From Maledivibacter sp. (lineage in GTDB: Bacteria; Bacillota; Clostridia; Peptostreptococcales; Caminicellaceae): a DNA stretch of 64,000 nucleotides. The stretch covers positions 96,125-160,124 of the forward strand of contig JAOASB010000022.1 of the NCBI GenBank assembly GCA_025210375.1, in the 5' to 3' direction. Below, piece after piece: positions 18,656-28,517 of the stretch. The position numbers and the translations under genes were made by a program. The notes under the pieces are model-generated. The model saw nothing but the letters and a program-made list of their open reading frames with translations. It did not search any database and was not told the DNA's origin. Numbering within the stretch: the stretch's first letter is position 1; each line of letters starts with the position of its first letter.

Positions 18656-19477
18656 ATGAATAGATTAAATAAACCAATCATTACGAAAGAAACAATCAAA
18701 GCAATGGAGGATATGTCATTTTTTACTCATGCTAAGATTTTTGACGATTTGCTAATTATCGCACAAAAACAAACAAATTGTTTTGTATTAAATACAAGTG
18801 ATGGGTTGGTAGTAATAGATGCTATTTGGCCGGCAAAAAAGGCTTTTGAGGCAATAATAGATGCCATTAAAGATGTAGGATGGAATCCTGATACAATAAA
18901 AAAACTGGTTTTAACACATGGCCATGTTGATCATACAGGATGCGGGAGATGGTTTGTTGAAAAATATCATGTTAATACATATCTTTCTAAAGTAGATGAT
19001 ATTTTTTGGAAAGAACATCCAGCAAAACCTGATAGACCGGAAACATGGAAAGATTACAACATTGATACTTATATTCAAGATGGCGATACCATAACATTAG
19101 GTGATAAAACAATATATGTTTATGGTACGCCTGGCCATACTCCAGGAGGATTAAGTTACATATTTCCTGTAAAAGAAAATGGAGAAATACATATGGCAGC
19201 ATTGTGGGGAGGTACTACACCACCATGGGAAAACAATGGTGTTAAACAATATCTCAAGTCATTGGATTACTTTATCAGTGAAGCAATGCGTAAAAAAGTA
19301 GATGTGGCTTTAAGCAATCATACTGCTATAGATAATGGATTGGAACGTATCATGTATTCAAAAACAAGAATGGACTATATGCCCAATATCTATATTATCG
19401 GGCAGGATGGATTTCAAAATTTTTGCCAGGTATTTCGTACATTGAGTAATGAAATGCTAGAAAAATTATCAGTATAA
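18656..19477 (+). CDS. Metallo-beta-lactamase fold hydrolase
   Basis: 273 residues from the ATG at 18656, which has GAGGAGTG upstream. The metal site HGHVDHTGCG and a second ligand region YGTPGHTPGGLSYIFP mark the MBL fold; the late His in LSNHTAIDN may complete the site. Substrate unknown. The stretch 18440-18655 before it holds only very short ORFs and the inverted repeat CTCTGTACAA...TTGTGCAGAG (about 18608-18643). A terminator follows the gene. Confidence 0.85.
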   Translation: MNRLNKPIITKETIKAMEDMSFFTHAKIFDDLLIIAQKQTNCFVLNTSDGLVVIDAIWPAKKAFEAIIDAIKDVGWNPDTIKKLVLTHGHVDHTGCGRWFVEKYHVNTYLSKVDDIFWKEHPAKPDRPETWKDYNIDTYIQDGDTITLGDKTIYVYGTPGHTPGGLSYIFPVKENGEIHMAALWGGTTPPWENNGVKQYLKSLDYFISEAMRKKVDVALSNHTAIDNGLERIMYSKTRMDYMPNIYIIGQDGFQNFCQVFRTLSNEMLEKLSV

Positions 19478-19495
19478 CACGAAGTCAACAAACAC

Positions 19496-19537
19496 AAAAC
19501 AGTATTTCCATTTTTGAATTATGGGAAATACTGTTTT
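19496..19537 (+). terminator. Terminator of the MBL hydrolase gene
   Basis: AAAACAGTATTTCC pairs with GGAAATACTGTTTT around a 14-base loop, followed by ATTTATATTT. Confidence 0.85.
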
Positions 19538-19544
19538 ATTTATA

Positions 19545-19835
19545 TTTCAACATTTTTGTAAATACAATTTAATTTCAAATCCTCAGAAATTTGCAGATAT
19601 AGTAGAATTCATGGGAGAAAATATAACTGGATTATCAGCAGCTGATAAAGCAATAGAATCTTTATTTAACCTTTTCAAAGATATAGGTATACCGGCAAAA
19701 CTATCAGAAAAAGGAATCAAAGAAGAATACTTTGAATATATGACAGAAATGGCATTAAAGGATGGAAATGCATTTAGCAATCCAAGAACAGGAAATAATC
19801 AAGACATTATAAATATATTTAGAGCAGCCTTTTAA
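19545..19835 (+). pseudogene. C-terminal fragment of an iron-containing alcohol dehydrogenase
   Basis: About 96 residues reading HFCKYNLISNPQKFADIVEF and onward to KDGNAFSNPRTGNNQDIINI, the C-terminal end of Fe-ADH proteins (normally about 380 residues). The NAD-binding domain and iron ligands are missing. The ATG at 19521 belongs to the preceding terminator stem and has no ribosome binding site, so this is a remnant. Confidence 0.8.
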
Positions 19836-19901
19836 ACTGTGTTAAAAGCTATGCTATAGATACTATTTTAAGTTACAAGAAAAACTTTGAACTAGATATA
19901 A

Positions 19902-19940
19902 AAAAAACCTTAAATTTCACAATAAATTTAGGGCTTTTTT
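19902..19940 (+). terminator. Terminator after the alcohol dehydrogenase remnant
   Basis: AAAAAACC-TTAAATTT pairs with AAATTTAGGG-CTTTTTT around CACAAT; probably the original terminator of the lost gene. Confidence 0.75.
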
Positions 19941-20097
19941 AGGTGGAATTTTTGGAGTAATAGGGTTCTACATGACGATTTTACAAAAGTAATTTAAATA
20001 TCGACAAAAATAGTCAAAGGATTTTTACAAAATCTACATAAGTAATATAGTTGATAGATTGATATGTAGATTATTTATAGAATGAGAGGTTAGTCAC

Positions 20098-20565
20098 ATG
20101 ACTGAATTTAACTTTACTTCTATGGTGCCAATCAAAAAAGGTTGGTCAGAAGATAAAAAGTACTGTGTTACAAAAGAAGACGGCACAAGATATCTACTTC
20201 GCATTACTCCCATAGAACGTTTTGAAACAAGAAAAACCTTATTTTCTATGCTTGAGAAGGTATCGGAGCTTGATATCAACATGTGCAAGCCTGTGGAATT
20301 TGGCATTTGTAAAGACGGCGTGTATGCTTTACATACTTGGATTGATGGAAAAGATGCCGAAGATATTATTCCTCTTTTGCCAGAAAGAGAGCAATATATT
20401 TCAGGTCTAAAATCAGGTAAAAATTCAAGAAAAATTAATTCTATTCATGGACCTAAAAAGCTGGAGATTTGGTACACACGATTTAACCAAAAAACCAATA
20501 TAAAAATTCAAAAACACAAAGAATGTCCTTTGCGTTTTGAAGGCGATAATAAGTTGATTAAATAA
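20098..20565 (+). pseudogene. N-terminal half of an APH-type phosphotransferase
   Basis: 155 residues that match only the start of aminoglycoside/choline-kinase-like enzymes: YCVTKEDGTRYLLRITPIER (ATP-binding lysine strand), then YALHTWIDGKDAEDIIPLLPE (hinge), and an end EIWYTRFNQKTNIKIQKHKE. The catalytic H-G-D and D-x-D motifs lie beyond the stop and are not found downstream. ATG at 20098 has GAGAGG upstream. Truncated and presumably inactive. Confidence 0.8.
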
Positions 20566-20680
20566 CTAAGTGCACAAAATATTTAGGAATATACTTTGGA
20601 GCTGAATGAGTCAACATCATCTAACAAAAGCCTTAGAATTATTTTCGGAAAAAAATACTGCAATTATACTGGAGGTAAAA

Positions 20681-22642
20681 ATGTTAAACAGGTCATATTA
20701 TTCTAATTCGTTAGAAGCATTCCTTAATCAAAGAAATGATGCAATATTAGGAAATATCACTAGAAATAATGAATTTTCTCTTGAAGATACTCAAAAAAAT
20801 GCTTGGGTTGAGCAAATAAAGATACTTAAAATATCTTTATCTCGGTTTGATAATGGACATATTCTCTTTGAATATACTATTCCAAGAATGGGAAAAAGGG
20901 TAGACAATATTTATATATATAAAGGGATAATATTCATTCTAGAATTCAAAGTTGGAGAAACTCAATATTTTAAACATAATATAGCCCAAGTATTTGATTA
21001 TGGATTAGATTTGAAAAATTTCCATGAAGGTAGTCACGATAGATATATAGCTCCAATTTTAGTTGCAACAAATGGAGAAATCCATGAGAATAATATTGAC
21101 TGCTATCAAGACAAACTCATATGTCCATCATGTTGTAATACGAGAGAATTAAGTAATTTGATTTATGAAATATCGCAAAAATTCTGTGATAGTAATATAG
21201 ATCCTAACGAGTGGGAGAAATCAAGGTATAAGCCAACTCCTACTATAGTTGAAGCAGCTCAAGCGCTATATAGAGGACATAGTGTCAAAGATATTTCTCG
21301 TTCCGATTCAGGAGCAATTAATCTTAGCATTACTACACAAAACATAAATGAAATAATTGATTATAGTAAAGCACATAACAGAAAGGCTATTTGTTTTATT
21401 ACCGGAGTCCCTGGTGCGGGTAAAACATTAGCTGGATTAAATATTGCATGTTCTAGACAAAAGTATAACGAGGAAGAGCATGCAGTGTTTCTATCAGGCA
21501 ATGGTCCTTTAGTTGATGTTCTTCAAGAAGCCCTAGCAAGAGATGAAGTAACTAATTCTGATGTTAAGATATATAAAACAGAGGCTATTAGAAAATCAAA
21601 ATTATTTATTCAAAATATTCATCATTTTCGAGATGACGCTATAAGAAATGAAAAAGCCCTTCTTGAAAAAGTAGCTATATTTGATGAGGCTCAGAGAGCG
21701 TGGAATAAACATAAGACTTCCAATTTTATGCAAAGAAAAAAAGGCGTATTAGAATTTGATATGTCTGAACCTGAATTTTTAATAAGTGTAATGGATAGAC
21801 ATGAAGATTGGACTACAATTGTATGTCTAATTGGTGGCGGACAAGAGATTAATGTTGGAGAAGCTGGTCTTGTGGAATGGTTTAATGCTCTTAAGAAATT
21901 TAATGATTGGGATGTATACTTATCTAGTAAAATTAAAGATAATGAATATGTTGGTAATAAAGATATTGTAGATTATGTAAGTATGCTTAATTATCGTTTT
22001 TGTGATAATTTACATTTAGCAACATCCGTAAGGTCTTTCAGAAGTGAAAATGTTTCAGATTTAGTTAAATACTTACTGGATTGTGATATTAAAAAAACAA
22101 AAGAAATAAAAGGATTAATCGGAGATAATTATCCAATATGTATAACTAGACATATTTGTAAAGCTAAAGATTGGCTTAGAAATAAAGCTAGAGGTAGTGA
22201 AAGATATGGCATTATTGCAAGTTCAGGAGCACAAAGATTAAAAAAGTTCGGTATAAATGTCCAATATAAAATTGATGCTAAAATGTGGTTTCTAAATGAT
22301 GAAACAGATGTAAGGTCTTCATTTTTTCTTGAAGATGTTGCCACCGAATTTGATGTTCAAGGACTTGAACTTGATTGGACTTGTGTTGCTTGGGATGCAA
22401 ATTTGAGATATACTCAAAACACCTGGGAATATAAGAGATTTAGAGGAACTAGTTGGCAGAATATTAATAATATAATTCAGAAAACATATTTGAAAAATAC
22501 GTATAGAGTTCTTCTTACAAGGGCTAGACAAGGAATGATTATATTTGTTCCAGAAGGTGATGAAAAAGACTACACTAGGCAAAAAGATTTTTATGATGGG
22601 ACATATGAATATTTAAAAAAGATAGGTTTTATAGAAATATAA
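20681..22642 (+). CDS. DUF2075-family helicase with N-terminal PD-(D/E)XK nuclease, candidate defence protein
   Basis: 653 residues from the ATG at 20681 (perfect GGAGG seven bases before; the ATG at 20606 lacks one). The N-terminal part has a RecB/Cas4-like nuclease pattern: Asp75 in KRVDN, Glu88-x-Lys90 in LEFKV and Gln103-xxx-Tyr107 in QVFDY. The C-terminal part is a superfamily-1-type ATPase of the DUF2075 group: Walker A GVPGAGKT at 242-249, Walker B AIFDEAQRAW at about 333-341 and a late arginine motif YRVLLTRAR. Single large nuclease-helicase proteins like this often act against foreign DNA. It stands alone among decayed genes. Confidence 0.75.
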   Translation: MLNRSYYSNSLEAFLNQRNDAILGNITRNNEFSLEDTQKNAWVEQIKILKISLSRFDNGHILFEYTIPRMGKRVDNIYIYKGIIFILEFKVGETQYFKHNIAQVFDYGLDLKNFHEGSHDRYIAPILVATNGEIHENNIDCYQDKLICPSCCNTRELSNLIYEISQKFCDSNIDPNEWEKSRYKPTPTIVEAAQALYRGHSVKDISRSDSGAINLSITTQNINEIIDYSKAHNRKAICFITGVPGAGKTLAGLNIACSRQKYNEEEHAVFLSGNGPLVDVLQEALARDEVTNSDVKIYKTEAIRKSKLFIQNIHHFRDDAIRNEKALLEKVAIFDEAQRAWNKHKTSNFMQRKKGVLEFDMSEPEFLISVMDRHEDWTTIVCLIGGGQEINVGEAGLVEWFNALKKFNDWDVYLSSKIKDNEYVGNKDIVDYVSMLNYRFCDNLHLATSVRSFRSENVSDLVKYLLDCDIKKTKEIKGLIGDNYPICITRHICKAKDWLRNKARGSERYGIIASSGAQRLKKFGINVQYKIDAKMWFLNDETDVRSSFFLEDVATEFDVQGLELDWTCVAWDANLRYTQNTWEYKRFRGTSWQNINNIIQKTYLKNTYRVLLTRARQGMIIFVPEGDEKDYTRQKDFYDGTYEYLKKIGFIEI

Positions 22643-22933
22643 TAAAATTACTTCTTAATCATAAGTAAAAAATGAGAACCTTCTCATGGATTCCTCTTAG
22701 GGCGTGGGGCAAACTTCACATAATAAAATACTCCCGTTCGCTACGCACATCTCTTAACTTGTAATAAAATTCAACTTCCTATTATCCAATAATAGTGTTG
22801 ATTAATTCAAGTAGGAGAGGTCTTATCTTTTAATAAAATAGGCGTGTTAATAAGCTACTTGCAGACTTTCAATTTAGTCTTTGTGTTTCTATTACCTAAA
22901 AGACCATAATATCTAAGGCGAATATACTCTCTT

Positions 22934-23653
22934 CTATTTAAATAGTGAGTAATCTATTTCATATCCATCAGGTGTAACCATCTGGAAAATAATTGCTTCA
23001 TCTATATTAGAAGGTTGTATTATATTTTTAGGTATGATTAAAGCTTGAAGTCCTGTTCTTCTAGGTTCAACAATTACTATTACTTGATTTCCTAACGTTA
23101 TTATTTGTTTTACATTAGAATTCATAGCTACCAAAACAATTTGATTTATGTTTGTATAATCAAAATCAAAATTTTTACTTTCTTCAGCAACGCCTAAGTT
23201 GTGTACAAAATCATAATATATAGATGCTGTTGGAACTGTAGTAAATATACGATGAAGTGCATAGTTAACCCTCGTAGGCACATAACTCCATCGTCCACCA
23301 AATTTAGTAGAATGCCAATAAGTTTTATATGCAGGTCTTTTCCAATTCACATCATTGTAAGCAAATTGTATAGGAATCTCTTTTCCTTTTTCTATAACTT
23401 CAGATACAGGTTGAATATTTGAAGGTAATGATAGATTATATATGGGCCAAGAATCTATATTTATTGGTTCATTTGGTTCTAAAGAATCTAAACGATTTTT
23501 ACACTCCTTATATTCTTTATTTATATTTTCATCTTCAAGTTTATTCGTTCCATATGAAAAGAGTTTATCAATATTTGAATAATTATATATAAGAACTAGT
23601 GTAATTATACAGCAAGTTGCAATTAAATAGAACCATTTTTTATAGGACTTCAT
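22934..23653 (-). CDS. Membrane-anchored protein of unknown function
   Basis: 239 residues, not recognised. One N-terminal membrane segment (about residues 7-24, WFYLIATCCIITLVLIYNYS) and then an outside domain rich in aromatic residues (WPIYNLSLPS, RPAYKTYWHSTKFGGRWSYVP). ATG at 23653 follows GGTGGTAAA. No signal-peptide cleavage site or lipobox. Neighbours give no hint; the 290 bases downstream are gene-free. Confidence 0.6.
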   Translation of the reverse strand: MKSYKKWFYLIATCCIITLVLIYNYSNIDKLFSYGTNKLEDENINKEYKECKNRLDSLEPNEPINIDSWPIYNLSLPSNIQPVSEVIEKGKEIPIQFAYNDVNWKRPAYKTYWHSTKFGGRWSYVPTRVNYALHRIFTTVPTASIYYDFVHNLGVAEESKNFDFDYTNINQIVLVAMNSNVKQIITLGNQVIVIVEPRRTGLQALIIPKNIIQPSNIDEAIIFQMVTPDGYEIDYSLFK

Positions 23654-23816
23654 TTTACCACCTCAATATTTTTCTAATAAATTTAAGAAGCAAACTATAT
23701 AAATTAAGTGTTTAAATAAACCTGTTTAAAGTATTTTTTGCTAATTATCAATAAAAAATTCTTCAAATTAATGAAGACAAAAGTATCAAATTTATAGATT
23801 TATAAAAAAATAAAAT

Positions 23817-23850
23817 ACCTAGTCCGTAAATGTAGATTGTAGGACTAGGT
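23817..23850 (-). terminator. Orphan terminator-like hairpin
   Basis: ACCTAGTCC pairs perfectly with GGACTAGGT. The T-rich tract (ATTTTATTTTTTTAT) is on the minus-strand side, so it would stop transcription coming leftward from 23850-24250, where no gene is seen. Confidence 0.55.
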
Positions 23851-24267
23851 TTGTGATATTATAGTATATAGGGGAAGGTTATTAGTATTCAGCTTTAGGT
23901 CTTGTAATTTCAACGTTTTATACGTGTTGTTATACAATAAATCATAATACATAATCCTGCGGCAGAGGAAAATAGATTATATATATGTAGAAACCGTTAA
24001 TAATTTAACACATTTTTTCATCTACAATACATGTAATCGACATATACAAGCGATGAATTTTGACAATTCTCTACTCGGAGATGTTTTTGTAGAAAAATAC
24101 AATTTATCTTATCGACAAAATCTTTAGAATCGCTAATTTTGTCAATATGGGTCACAATATCAATTTTAAAGAAGTTGAAGTCTAAAGGATAACAATAGTA
24201 TTATGTTGTCGAAAAAAATCGCTTAAAACTAAAAATATAAAGCCGTTTTTTGAAGGGGGAAATTTTT
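23851..24267. other. Gene-free region before the integrase
   Basis: About 415 bases without an ORF. It is rich in short repeats of TCGACA/TGTCGA and TTTGTC/GACAAA types (around 24040-24215), which could be arm sites for a tyrosine recombinase. I could not define core att sites here. Confidence 0.4.
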
Positions 24268-25401
24268 ATGTCGAAAATAATAGTATCTGATAAAATACGA
24301 AGTGATATTCCTACTAACATCTTAATAGAAAGGGAAATCTTAAGGGAGAAACTTGAAGAAATAAAATCTTCTGCTCCGCCAATTTTAGTTAGGTATATGA
24401 ACTTCCTTTATATTAATGAAACAGCAAGAAGTGTAAATATAAATACAGCATTAAAATACACAAGGGAAATAATTAAGATTCTGGAGTGGCTAATTAAAGA
24501 AAGAATTATTAATAAGCCCGACATACAAAGTATTAATAAGCATGATCTCAATAACATTGAATGCGATGATATTCAACAATATCTTGACTCATGGGGAAGC
24601 CATACAGAAATAAATAGCAAGGGGGAAAAGGTATTATACAGTAATAGTATTAGAACCATATTTTTTAAAGGTTCCTGTATTAGAGGTTTTTTTACATGGC
24701 TATTTAAAAATAATTACATCGAAAGAAATGAAACGGAAAAACTAAGAAAGGTTATTACCCCCGAGCTTCCTCCCGTCATAGCTTTAACCGATGATGAAGT
24801 TAGAGCAATGCTTGAGCTTGCTGAATGTGGTAAAACAAATATTTATGATAATACAATAGAGCTTACTAAAAAAGAAATGGAAACCCATAGTAAAACTAAA
24901 CATAGAGATATAGCGATACTAAGTATGTTTGTATATCATGGCTTAAGAATACATGAACTTTACCATTTAAACCTCTCTGCATTATATTTCGAAAAGGATT
25001 ACTTTGAGATATACAGAAAGAGGAACAAAAAAAGAAACATGTACTTTTCTAAGTATACGAAAAATGCTTTACAAAGTTATATAGAATTAGAAAGACCAAA
25101 GGAAAACATAGCCACAGGAGATACAGATGCATTATTTATTAGTACAAGAGAACATAAAAGATTATGTATCAGACAAATAAGGAGGATCGTGAAAAAATAT
25201 GCCGTTAAGGTATCCGGAAATCCCAAGCTATCTCCCCATAAATTAAGATCCACCTTCGCAACAAAAGCCATAGATATTACCGGCAATATTTACAAGGTAC
25301 AAAAAAATCTAGACCATAGTTCGCCTAATACCACCCAAAGGTATTTAAAAGAAGATGAAAAATTCAAGAGAGAAATAGCCGCAGCAATAAATTATGATTA
25401 A
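24268..25401 (+). CDS. Tyrosine recombinase/integrase (complete active site)
   Basis: 377 residues from ATG at 24268 (GAAGGGGG upstream). N-terminal core-binding domain about 35-165, catalytic domain 170-370 with Arg227 (HGLRIHE), His324-x-x-Arg327 (PHKLR), His350 (LDH) and Tyr359 (TQRYL), so all catalytic residues are present. It is not next to recognisable element ends. It is the nearest intact recombinase to the integrase-less element at 32313-40183, 7 kb away, and could act on it in trans (inference). Confidence 0.88.
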   Translation: MSKIIVSDKIRSDIPTNILIEREILREKLEEIKSSAPPILVRYMNFLYINETARSVNINTALKYTREIIKILEWLIKERIINKPDIQSINKHDLNNIECDDIQQYLDSWGSHTEINSKGEKVLYSNSIRTIFFKGSCIRGFFTWLFKNNYIERNETEKLRKVITPELPPVIALTDDEVRAMLELAECGKTNIYDNTIELTKKEMETHSKTKHRDIAILSMFVYHGLRIHELYHLNLSALYFEKDYFEIYRKRNKKRNMYFSKYTKNALQSYIELERPKENIATGDTDALFISTREHKRLCIRQIRRIVKKYAVKVSGNPKLSPHKLRSTFATKAIDITGNIYKVQKNLDHSSPNTTQRYLKEDEKFKREIAAAINYD

Positions 25402-25548
25402 ACAAAAAAGGTTTAAGGAATACATCAAATAGAAATTAAAAAGTATCAATAATGATAGTACTGATAATGTTATTAATTAATGACATCGGTAATAATTATC
25501 ATGAAATAAATAAGGCTGTTCTTAAAATATTTTGAAAGGGGTATTTAA

Positions 25549-25842
25549 GTGAATAAAAGAAATTGTATAATATTAGCTACTGCAATTTTATTGGGATTTA
25601 TAATTTTAGGAATTACTATAAGATTAGCAATAGAGGATTTAAGTCAGAATATATCTAGCCCAGATAATGAAGATCATATAAATAATTTAGCCGAATTATA
25701 TAGGTATCAGATGGTCCCAGTTAATGATAGTAATATCATAATATTCGACAGAAAAACAGGTAAATATTGGAGAAAATTTGCACCTCCAAATGAAGGACCA
25801 ACGGAATGGACAAGAGAAAGGGCTCCCAATTATAATAAATGA
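25549..25842 (+). CDS. Small single-pass membrane protein, unknown
   Basis: 97 residues, not recognised. One N-terminal membrane segment (about 6-28, CIILATAILLGFIILGITIR) followed by a short outside tail with IIIFDRKTGKYWRKF, a pattern seen in many small Firmicute membrane proteins of unknown role. GTG start at 25549 follows AAAGGGG. Single gene with its own terminator. Confidence 0.6.
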   Translation: MNKRNCIILATAILLGFIILGITIRLAIEDLSQNISSPDNEDHINNLAELYRYQMVPVNDSNIIIFDRKTGKYWRKFAPPNEGPTEWTRERAPNYNK

Positions 25843-25861
25843 TAATATTATTAAAATTTAT

Positions 25862-25900
25862 AAAAATTACTGATTTGATTTTTTTGAATCAGTAATTTTT
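25862..25900 (+). terminator. Terminator
   Basis: AAAAATTACTGATT pairs with AATCAGTAATTTTT around an 11-base loop, ending in T residues. Confidence 0.8.
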
Positions 25901-26029
25901 ATCTCTAAGGATAAACTTTATTGTTAATGGTAAATTTGTAATTATATATTAATATTTCTATATTATAATAGAAGATATTGAGTGTTTTCAGGTATGAGTG
26001 TATATAGAAGGGAGGTAAATAGATAGATC

Positions 26030-26575
26030 ATGAAGAAATGTTTTTGTTTAATATTATCATTTCTCATTTCCTTACTTATTTTTTTAGGTTGCGAAAAAGT
26101 TTCAGATGAACAACTTGCACAGGAAGTAGTAAATAGCTATGCCATGGATCTTTATAATGTAAATAGCGATGATAATTTTTTTGAAATAGGAAAAAAATCA
26201 AGCACTATAGACATTGAAAAATATGATGAAGACCTAGAAGGATATCTATCATCCTACAAACAATATTTCACTGAAAAAGCATTTTTGACATTTATGTTGA
26301 ATAGAGCTATAGTTCCATATAGACATGAAAATATGACAGTAAAATTTAAAAACATTGATTATAGGGATATTAAGTTTGACAAAGAAAAAAATAGTATCAC
26401 TATAGATTGCAAAATATCATTTGATTCAAAAATATTAAATATGGATAAAACTACAGAATTAAAAGATCGTCGAATAATAGTACTAATTAAAGAATCCGGT
26501 GATTGGAAAATAATATCCGAAAGAGTTTTTTATGATCAAAAGCTATTAGACATTAAATTTAGTGATCAGCATTAA
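26030..26575 (+). CDS. Lipoprotein of unknown function
   Basis: 181 residues. A lipoprotein signal peptide ends in the lipobox LFLGC (Cys21). The mature part reads like a small NTF2-like/DUF4829-type fold: a helix-rich start (EQLAQEVVNSYAMDL), then strands MTVKFKNIDYRDIKF, NSITIDCKISF and a final WKIISERV. No enzyme motif. ATG at 26030 has GGGAGG 18 bases before and a weaker GATAGATC closer. It opens a run of extracytoplasmic and membrane genes on the same strand. Confidence 0.65.
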   Translation: MKKCFCLILSFLISLLIFLGCEKVSDEQLAQEVVNSYAMDLYNVNSDDNFFEIGKKSSTIDIEKYDEDLEGYLSSYKQYFTEKAFLTFMLNRAIVPYRHENMTVKFKNIDYRDIKFDKEKNSITIDCKISFDSKILNMDKTTELKDRRIIVLIKESGDWKIISERVFYDQKLLDIKFSDQH

Positions 26576-26710
26576 AGGTAAAGGATATTCATTTTAATAG
26601 TATTATATAAAAACTAATAGTATAAATTTGTACTAAAGAGAAAATTAAAAATTCATGACCCGGTGAAATAATACTTTGAAATAATCATATAAAATAGGAG
26701 GGTAATATAT

Positions 26711-27088
26711 ATGGGATTATTAAGTGGATTAATGGGTAATGCATCGAAAAAAAATATTAAAGATGTTGAACAAGAATTTGAGCATATACTTGCTGATGGT
26801 GAACAATTAGAAAGAGCCTTTGTGATAATAAGAGATTTGATTGTATTTACTGATAAACGCCTTATCCTAGTAGATAAGCAAGGTGTTACAGGTAAAAAAG
26901 TAGAATATCTTTCAGTACCTTATAGTAAAATTAATCGTTTTAGCGTAGAAACTGCAGGCCATTTCGATTTAGATGCTGAACTGAAAATATGGCTTTCAGG
27001 CACTCAAACCCCAATTCAGAAAGAGTTTAGAAAAGATAAGAGTATATATGATGTTCAGAAGGCTTTAGCTACATATGTTTTAAAGTAA
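26711..27088 (+). CDS. Bacterial PH-domain protein (YdbT/bPH_1 type)
   Basis: 125 residues, fitting the single-domain bPH_1 family (PF08000): ILADGEQLERAFVIIRDLIVFTDKRLILVDKQG, then VEYLSVPYSKINRFSVET and the amphipathic C-terminal helix. Role unknown; no membrane segment. ATG at 26711 follows AGGAGGGTAATAT. Stands alone. Confidence 0.82.
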   Translation: MGLLSGLMGNASKKNIKDVEQEFEHILADGEQLERAFVIIRDLIVFTDKRLILVDKQGVTGKKVEYLSVPYSKINRFSVETAGHFDLDAELKIWLSGTQTPIQKEFRKDKSIYDVQKALATYVLK

Positions 27089-27239
27089 ATAATTTATTTT
27101 AAGTATTATTTCGCTTTTATAGGGTTCAGGATTATGTTAATGCATGGTCTTGAACCTGTATATTTCTTGCCAACTAATTAATAACTTAAAAACATAAACT
27201 AGCATAGCACCATGGATTGAATCATATGGAGGTAATATA

Positions 27240-27959
27240 ATGAAAGAAAATACTGTATTAATCGTTGTACTTTCTCTATTATTCTTAGCTATTATAATAG
27301 GAAATATTTTGAGATACTCCAAGAGGGAATTTTTTAAAACTCATAAAAAAAAGTTTGAGATTACATTTATATATATCCCCATTGCTTTATCCTTCTTATT
27401 ACTAACATATCATTCATCGGATTCATTTTGGGATTTCGTATACGTAAATATGATATTTACTATAATTATTGGCCTAATATTTATTATTGATAAAAGAATG
27501 CCTAAAGATAATAAAATAAAGCTAATTCTTCATTTTTCCATGTATATACTAATTTTCTTAGTTGTGAGAGAGGCAAATAGACATTTAATACTACCTATGG
27601 CACATAATTGCATAATAGTTATCTTTATCTTGAACTTAAGACAAGGATTCAATAAGAATGATAATTCTCAAATATCAATATTATTTGCAAACTTATTGGG
27701 TGTGATTGCAATAATAATAATGTTTTATTGCTTTAATGAACCATTTGATGGGATATCTAAACAGGAATGCATTGTTAAAAATTATTTACTAGAGAAAAAA
27801 GGCTATAATGAAAATGATATAATGGAATTAAGAAGATTGACTTCTTCTACAGGAAAAGAAAAAAGAGTTTTTGTTAGTATAGGTCAGCAAGATAGAAAGG
27901 CATATATTTACCATTATAAAAATGGAAGTATTATTGGGATTGAAGAATTAAAAAACTGA
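27240..27959 (+). CDS. Multi-pass membrane protein, unknown
   Basis: 239 residues, not recognised. Five to six hydrophobic segments (about 5-24, 42-60, 66-84, 96-113, 119-132, 146-165) and a C-terminal soluble part of about 70 residues (CIVKNYLLEKKGYNENDI...YIYHYKNGSIIGIEEL), which resembles a small DUF3139-like domain. ATG at 27240 follows ATGGAGGTAATATA. Confidence 0.6.
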   Translation: MKENTVLIVVLSLLFLAIIIGNILRYSKREFFKTHKKKFEITFIYIPIALSFLLLTYHSSDSFWDFVYVNMIFTIIIGLIFIIDKRMPKDNKIKLILHFSMYILIFLVVREANRHLILPMAHNCIIVIFILNLRQGFNKNDNSQISILFANLLGVIAIIIMFYCFNEPFDGISKQECIVKNYLLEKKGYNENDIMELRRLTSSTGKEKRVFVSIGQQDRKAYIYHYKNGSIIGIEELKN

Positions 27960-28033
27960 TTTGCAGGTGATTACAGGGGAGCGTTTTTTATTAAGTTTTT
28001 TAGTAAATATCAATTTACAAAAGGGGAATAATA

Positions 28034-28456
28034 ATGAATCGTAATGGATATAGGATCTTTGCTAAATTCTTTTTTGCCATGTATATTTTATACTTACTTT
28101 ACCTAACATTATTTAGTTCTTACTATGGTCGTAATTATTTCCATAGGAACATAAACCTTTTCCCCTTTAAGACAATGGTAGAATACCTTCATTCAAACCA
28201 TAGCATAAAAAGCATTATAATAAACCTACTTGGAAATATAGCTGCATTTTTACCCATGGGGTTATTACTGCCATTAATATTCAAAAAAATCAATAGCTTC
28301 AAGAGAGTCACTATATTTATTTTTCTTTCATCTTTTACTATCGAAATCACCCAATATATTCTAGGGGTTGGTACTACAGATATAGATGACATAATATTAA
28401 ATATACTAGGTGGTATTTTGGGCTTCTGTTTATACAATTGTTTTAAGGAAAAATAA
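28034..28456 (+). CDS. VanZ-family membrane protein
   Basis: 140 residues with four membrane segments and the family pattern: YLLYLTLF near the start, NLFPFKTMVEY, then IINLLGNIAAFLPMGLLLPL and SFTIEITQYILGVGTTDIDDIILNILGGILGF. VanZ gives teicoplanin resistance in enterococci; most homologues have no known role. ATG at 28034 follows AAAGGGGAATA. Confidence 0.88.
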   Translation: MNRNGYRIFAKFFFAMYILYLLYLTLFSSYYGRNYFHRNINLFPFKTMVEYLHSNHSIKSIIINLLGNIAAFLPMGLLLPLIFKKINSFKRVTIFIFLSSFTIEITQYILGVGTTDIDDIILNILGGILGFCLYNCFKEK

Positions 28457-28517
28457 TATCTCTAAGGGATAACAAGGAATTAGAATTTAAGCTATCTACA
28501 AAGAGGGGGTAAATCAT

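Noticed and set aside
22643..22933. G+C-richer patch with GGGCGTGGGGC...CGTTCGCTACGC
   Set aside because: A weak imperfect stem only; no gene, terminator or known RNA could be assigned.
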